Of a DNA stretch of 64,000 nt, positions 61,026 through 64,000 are shown one piece after another. The stretch is from positions 1 to 64,000 of the forward strand of contig NZ_AQQY01000013.1 in assembly GCF_000671395.1 (NCBI RefSeq). Reading direction: 5' to 3'. The stretch's first letter is position 1. Each line of letters begins with the position of its first letter. The notes beneath the pieces were generated by a model. It ran no database searches, had not been told where the DNA came from, and was given only the letters and a program-made list of their open reading frames with translations. The stretch is from Actibacterium atlanticum. Its GTDB lineage: Bacteria > Pseudomonadota > Alphaproteobacteria > Rhodobacterales > Rhodobacteraceae. The position numbers and the translations under genes are program-made.

Positions 61026-64000
61026 CTAGGCCTTGGTCTGCTCGTCCTGCGTGACCCTGAAAAAGATCGTATAAAGCGCAGGAACGATGATCAGCGTGAG
61101 GATGGTCGCAAAGCTGAGACCGCAGATGATCACAACAGCAAGCGACTTGAAAAACGGGTCCCATAGCAGTGGAACCACCCCCAGAACCGTAGTCAGCACC
61201 CCCAAAGAAACAGGGCGCACGCGACTAACTGCGGCGTCCACCACGGCCGCCATACGGGCTTTGCCATCGGCGATCTGTGTGTCGGTTTCATCAATCAGCA
61301 CGATGGCGTTCTTGATCAACATGCCAGTCAACGACAGGATGCCAAGGATGGCCATGAATTCCAGCGGCGTTTGCGAGCCCGCCAACCCATAGATCACCCC
61401 AATCAGAGCAAGCGGAACAGTCAGCCAGATGATGATGGTCTGACGCCATGCATTGAACAGGAACAGCACCACAAGGAACATCGCGCCAAAGCCCAGAGGC
61501 ATGATCGACGCAAGGCCTGCGTTGGCCTCTTGCGAATTGCCGTATTCGCCCTTCCATTGCAGGGAATAGCCCGGTGGCAGGTCTATGGCCTCGACGGGGC
61601 CGCGCACAGCGTCGAACAGATCGCCCGACAGCAGACCGGGCGCGTTGTCCGCCTGCGCGGTAATGGCGAGTTGCCGGTCGATGCGGCGCAGATTGCCCGC
61701 TTCAAAGACAATGTCGAACCGGTCCACGACTTGAGTGATCGGAATATAGCCGCCAATCGCCTGAGCATAGACCTGAATATTCCGCAGTTCACCAATGTCA
61801 TTGCGTGCCTCCTCTACGGGGCGCATCACGATGTTGCGCAATTCATCGCGCTCGCGATAGACCCCCAAGTTGGTCCCGGTCAGGTGGCTGTAGATCGCGT
61901 TAGAAATCTCGCCCTGCGTCAGGCCAAGGCGGCGCGCGTTTTCGGTGTTGATCACCGGGCGCACGACCTGCAGTTGTTCCCGCCAGTCATCCTTTACCGC
62001 AACCGCCCCCGCCGCGGATAGGATGGTCTTGGCTTGCCCGGCCAGATCACGCAGCACAGCCGGATCAGAGCCGAAAAAGCGCGCCTCGACTTTCGATCCA
62101 CCGCTGGGACCCAGCACAAACTTCCAAACCTTGGCGTTCGACTCTGGATAGGTCTCGTCGATATGGGTTTGCAGCTCGGCGCGCAGACCGTCGATGACAG
62201 TGTAATCTTCGACATCCACAAGGATCTGACCATAAGCGGAATTGCCGTTTTCGGATTCGTAAATCAGCATGAACCGCAGGTGCCCGCCGCCGATCACGGT
62301 ATTGGTCCCCGTGACACCGTCGAGCCCACGCGCATAGTCCGCGATTTCCCGCAGGTCGCGCTCAGTGCGGGTAATATCCGCGCCTTGCGGCAGGAAGTAG
62401 TCGATGACGAACTGATCGCGTGTCGAGGATGGAAAGAACCCGGGCGGCACGGCGCTGAACAGAACGATCGCTGACGCAAACAGGGCCATGGCGCCGCCCA
62501 CCGTCAGCCACCGCATGCGGATGGCCCCCGCAAGGAGCCGCCTGTAACCCGCGAGCATCGCGTTTTCCTTTGGCTGGGCTTGCGCATTGCCTTTCTTCAA
62601 CAGCAGCGTGCAGAAATACGGCGTAAGCCATATCGCAATAAGCCACGAGAACAGCAGCGCGATGCCAATGGTCCAAAACAGGCTACCGGCATATTCGCCG
62701 GTATTGTCCGGCGAAAAACCGATGGGCGAAAAGGCAAGGATGCCCACAAGTGTGCCGCCCAGCAGCGGCCATGTTGTTTGTTTTACAACCGCGCGGGAGG
62801 CCTCTGCGGCATCTTCGCCCCGCTGCACACGCACGATCGTGCCTTCGACCACCACAATGGCATTGTCGACAAGCATGCCCAGGGCAATGATCAACGCCCC
62901 TAACGAGATCCGCTGCATATCAAGACCGTAAAGATACATCCCGAACAGGGTGCCGGCCACAGTCACAAGCAGGATGCCCCCCATCAGAATGCCGGATCGC
63001 AAGCCCATAAAAATCAAGAGCGTGCCGACAACGATGGCAAGCGCCATCACCACATTCACCACGAAGTCGTTGACCGAGGCCTCGACGCTTGCGCCTTGAT
63101 CGGAAATCGGCAAGACGTTGATGCCAATGGGGCGCTCGTTTTCCAGCGCGTCGATCCGGTCCTGAACCGCCTTACCCATTGTCACAACGTTGCCCCCCAG
63201 CGTGTTGGAAATACCCAAGCCAATCGCGGGTTCCCCGTTGCGGAAAAGAAGCGAGGATGGCGGCTCTTTCAGCCCCCGCGACACGGTTGCGATATCCCTT
63301 AGCCTGAATGATGTTCCCGTCTGAGGGTTCGTGATCAAAAGGCTTTCTATCGCCTCAATCGAGCCCACAGCGCCTTCGGGCCGCACCGACAATCGTGACA
63401 GGCCCGCGACGATGGAACCGGCAGGCGTGACAAGGTTCTGACCTTCAAGCAATTGCTGAATCTGGGCCGGTGCCAGCCCAAGTTCGGTCAGACGCGAGGG
63501 CGCGTATTCGACATAGATGACCTCCTCCTGCACGCCGCTAAGAACGACTTTTGAGACGCCATCAACCGTGACCAGTTCACGCTGCAAATCCTTGGCGTAT
63601 TCATACAGATCCGAAATCGTGAAGCCGTCGCCGGTGATGGCATAATACTGCGCATAGACGTCTCCGAAATCATCATAGACCTGACTGGCCAGTGCGTTCG
63701 GGGGCAGGCTCGACTGCGCGTCCGAAATCTTGGCCCGCATCTTTGAAAAGATCGCATCCAATTCCGGATAGTCCGGCGTTGCCGCGATCGTGAAATCGAC
63801 GGTCACGGTGCTAAGGCTCGGTGCCGAGACCGAACGCACCTCATCTACACCCGCCAATTGCTGCAAAGCGTTCTCGATCACCTCGGTTACCTCTTCGGCG
63901 ACCTGTTCGGCCGAGGCACCGGGATAGGGGGTGACAATCTGAGCCTGCCGGATCATGAATTCCGGGTCTTCGAAACGCGGCAATGCAGTATAGGCGAAAT
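61026..64000 (-). CDS. RND efflux transporter inner-membrane subunit, partial (right edge)
   Basis: At least 991 codons, open to the window edge (edge residues FAYTALPRFEDPEF), so the N-terminal part is missing. HAE1-like RND pump: periplasmic porter domains (QIVTPYPGASAEQVAEEVTE), two sets of membrane helices, the GTNTVIGGGH-like loop, the central VVDNAIVVVEGTIVRVQRGEDA motif and the second-half IKNAIVLIDETDTQIADGKA. The pump uses the proton gradient to expel drugs or other solutes with a membrane fusion protein (likely upstream, beyond the edge) and an outer-membrane channel. Substrate unknown. Confidence 0.9.
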   Translation of the reverse strand, partial: FAYTALPRFEDPEFMIRQAQIVTPYPGASAEQVAEEVTEVIENALQQLAGVDEVRSVSAPSLSTVTVDFTIAATPDYPELDAIFSKMRAKISDAQSSLPPNALASQVYDDFGDVYAQYYAITGDGFTISDLYEYAKDLQRELVTVDGVSKVVLSGVQEEVIYVEYAPSRLTELGLAPAQIQQLLEGQNLVTPAGSIVAGLSRLSVRPEGAVGSIEAIESLLITNPQTGTSFRLRDIATVSRGLKEPPSSLLFRNGEPAIGLGISNTLGGNVVTMGKAVQDRIDALENERPIGINVLPISDQGASVEASVNDFVVNVVMALAIVVGTLLIFMGLRSGILMGGILLVTVAGTLFGMYLYGLDMQRISLGALIIALGMLVDNAIVVVEGTIVRVQRGEDAAEASRAVVKQTTWPLLGGTLVGILAFSPIGFSPDNTGEYAGSLFWTIGIALLFSWLIAIWLTPYFCTLLLKKGNAQAQPKENAMLAGYRRLLAGAIRMRWLTVGGAMALFASAIVLFSAVPPGFFPSSTRDQFVIDYFLPQGADITRTERDLREIADYARGLDGVTGTNTVIGGGHLRFMLIYESENGNSAYGQILVDVEDYTVIDGLRAELQTHIDETYPESNAKVWKFVLGPSGGSKVEARFFGSDPAVLRDLAGQAKTILSAAGAVAVKDDWREQLQVVRPVINTENARRLGLTQGEISNAIYSHLTGTNLGVYRERDELRNIVMRPVEEARNDIGELRNIQVYAQAIGGYIPITQVVDRFDIVFEAGNLRRIDRQLAITAQADNAPGLLSGDLFDAVRGPVEAIDLPPGYSLQWKGEYGNSQEANAGLASIMPLGFGAMFLVVLFLFNAWRQTIIIWLTVPLALIGVIYGLAGSQTPLEFMAILGILSLTGMLIKNAIVLIDETDTQIADGKARMAAVVDAAVSRVRPVSLGVLTTVLGVVPLLWDPFFKSLAVVIICGLSFATILTLIIVPALYTIFFRVTQDEQTKA

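Noticed and set aside
1-64000. CRISPR array, insertion sequence, prophage or integrase
   Set aside because: No regularly spaced repeats of 25-40 bp, no transposase or recombinase motifs, and no phage structural genes were seen in any frame.

Overview
The window is high-GC chromosomal DNA that looks like a marine alphaproteobacterium of the Rhodobacterales (Roseobacter group). The evidence is the gene content and its order: an aa3 oxidase cluster ctaC-ctaB-small ORF-ctaG-ctaE-surf1 followed by thrC and an M16 peptidase, a Suv3-like helicase followed by an S4 protein, 7Fe ferredoxin and CarD, a his cluster in the order hisE/hisF...hisA...hisH/hisB, a D5/W6-type Flp pilin, and several small families typical of this group (DUF1178, EcsC, GSCFA). 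I ran no database search; all names come from motifs and remembered families.

Layout. 1-2.4 kb: edge of a Flp pilin gene, a secreted lytic transglycosylase and a recent tandem duplication of a small secreted repeat protein. 2.4-5.6 kb: a two-subunit CoA-transferase whose A and B genes are separated by a GSCFA/SGNH-like pair. 5.8-11.1 kb (minus): topA, dprA, tldD. 11.3-18.9 kb (plus): cytochrome c oxidase subunits and assembly factors, thrC, M16 peptidase, acetyltransferase. 18.9-26.8 kb: mixed metabolic genes (MBL-fold protein, FAD-linked oxidase, apt, SulP transporter, flavin reductase, GNAT, EcsC), plus an unlisted 39-codon basic ORF facing a ribbon-helix-helix-like gene. 26.8-34.7 kb (minus): ptsP (EI-Ntr), lysC, SDR, DUF1178, NUDIX, waaA, lipase, SCP2. 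34.7-39.7 kb (plus): TPR protein, helicase, S4 protein, fdxA, carD with a clear terminator. 39.7-44.3 kb (minus): a KefC-type antiporter and a long protein joining a PilM/GspL-like end to a PilP/GspC-like end. 44.5-50.9 kb: SIMPL protein, COG0523 zinc GTPase with a Zur-like operator and a coupled 31-codon ORF, metY, glycosyltransferase-like protein, tRNA-Tyr, rlmB, zinc-ribbon protein. 51-60.7 kb: CoA-binding protein, an RTX protein with a lysozyme-like front end, and the his genes, interrupted by AT-richer genes. tRNA-Gly lies at 60.6 kb. 61-64 kb: an RND pump gene cut by the window edge.

Most of the window is ordinary core genome. The observations most worth a second look are: (i) a 701-bp AT-rich islet at the 3' end of hisE, flanked by a displaced in-frame copy of the last ten hisE codons, which looks like site-specific insertion into a gene end; (ii) two AT-richer genes between hisB and tRNA-Gly that resemble stand-alone immunity genes; (iii) the split CoA-transferase; (iv) the tandem duplicated triple-repeat secreted proteins; (v) the pilus/secretion-like fusion protein; and (vi) three short genes or transcripts (39 codons, 31 codons, and a possible sRNA with a strong terminator) that standard gene calling would miss. 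I did not find a CRISPR array, insertion sequence, prophage or a complete defence system.
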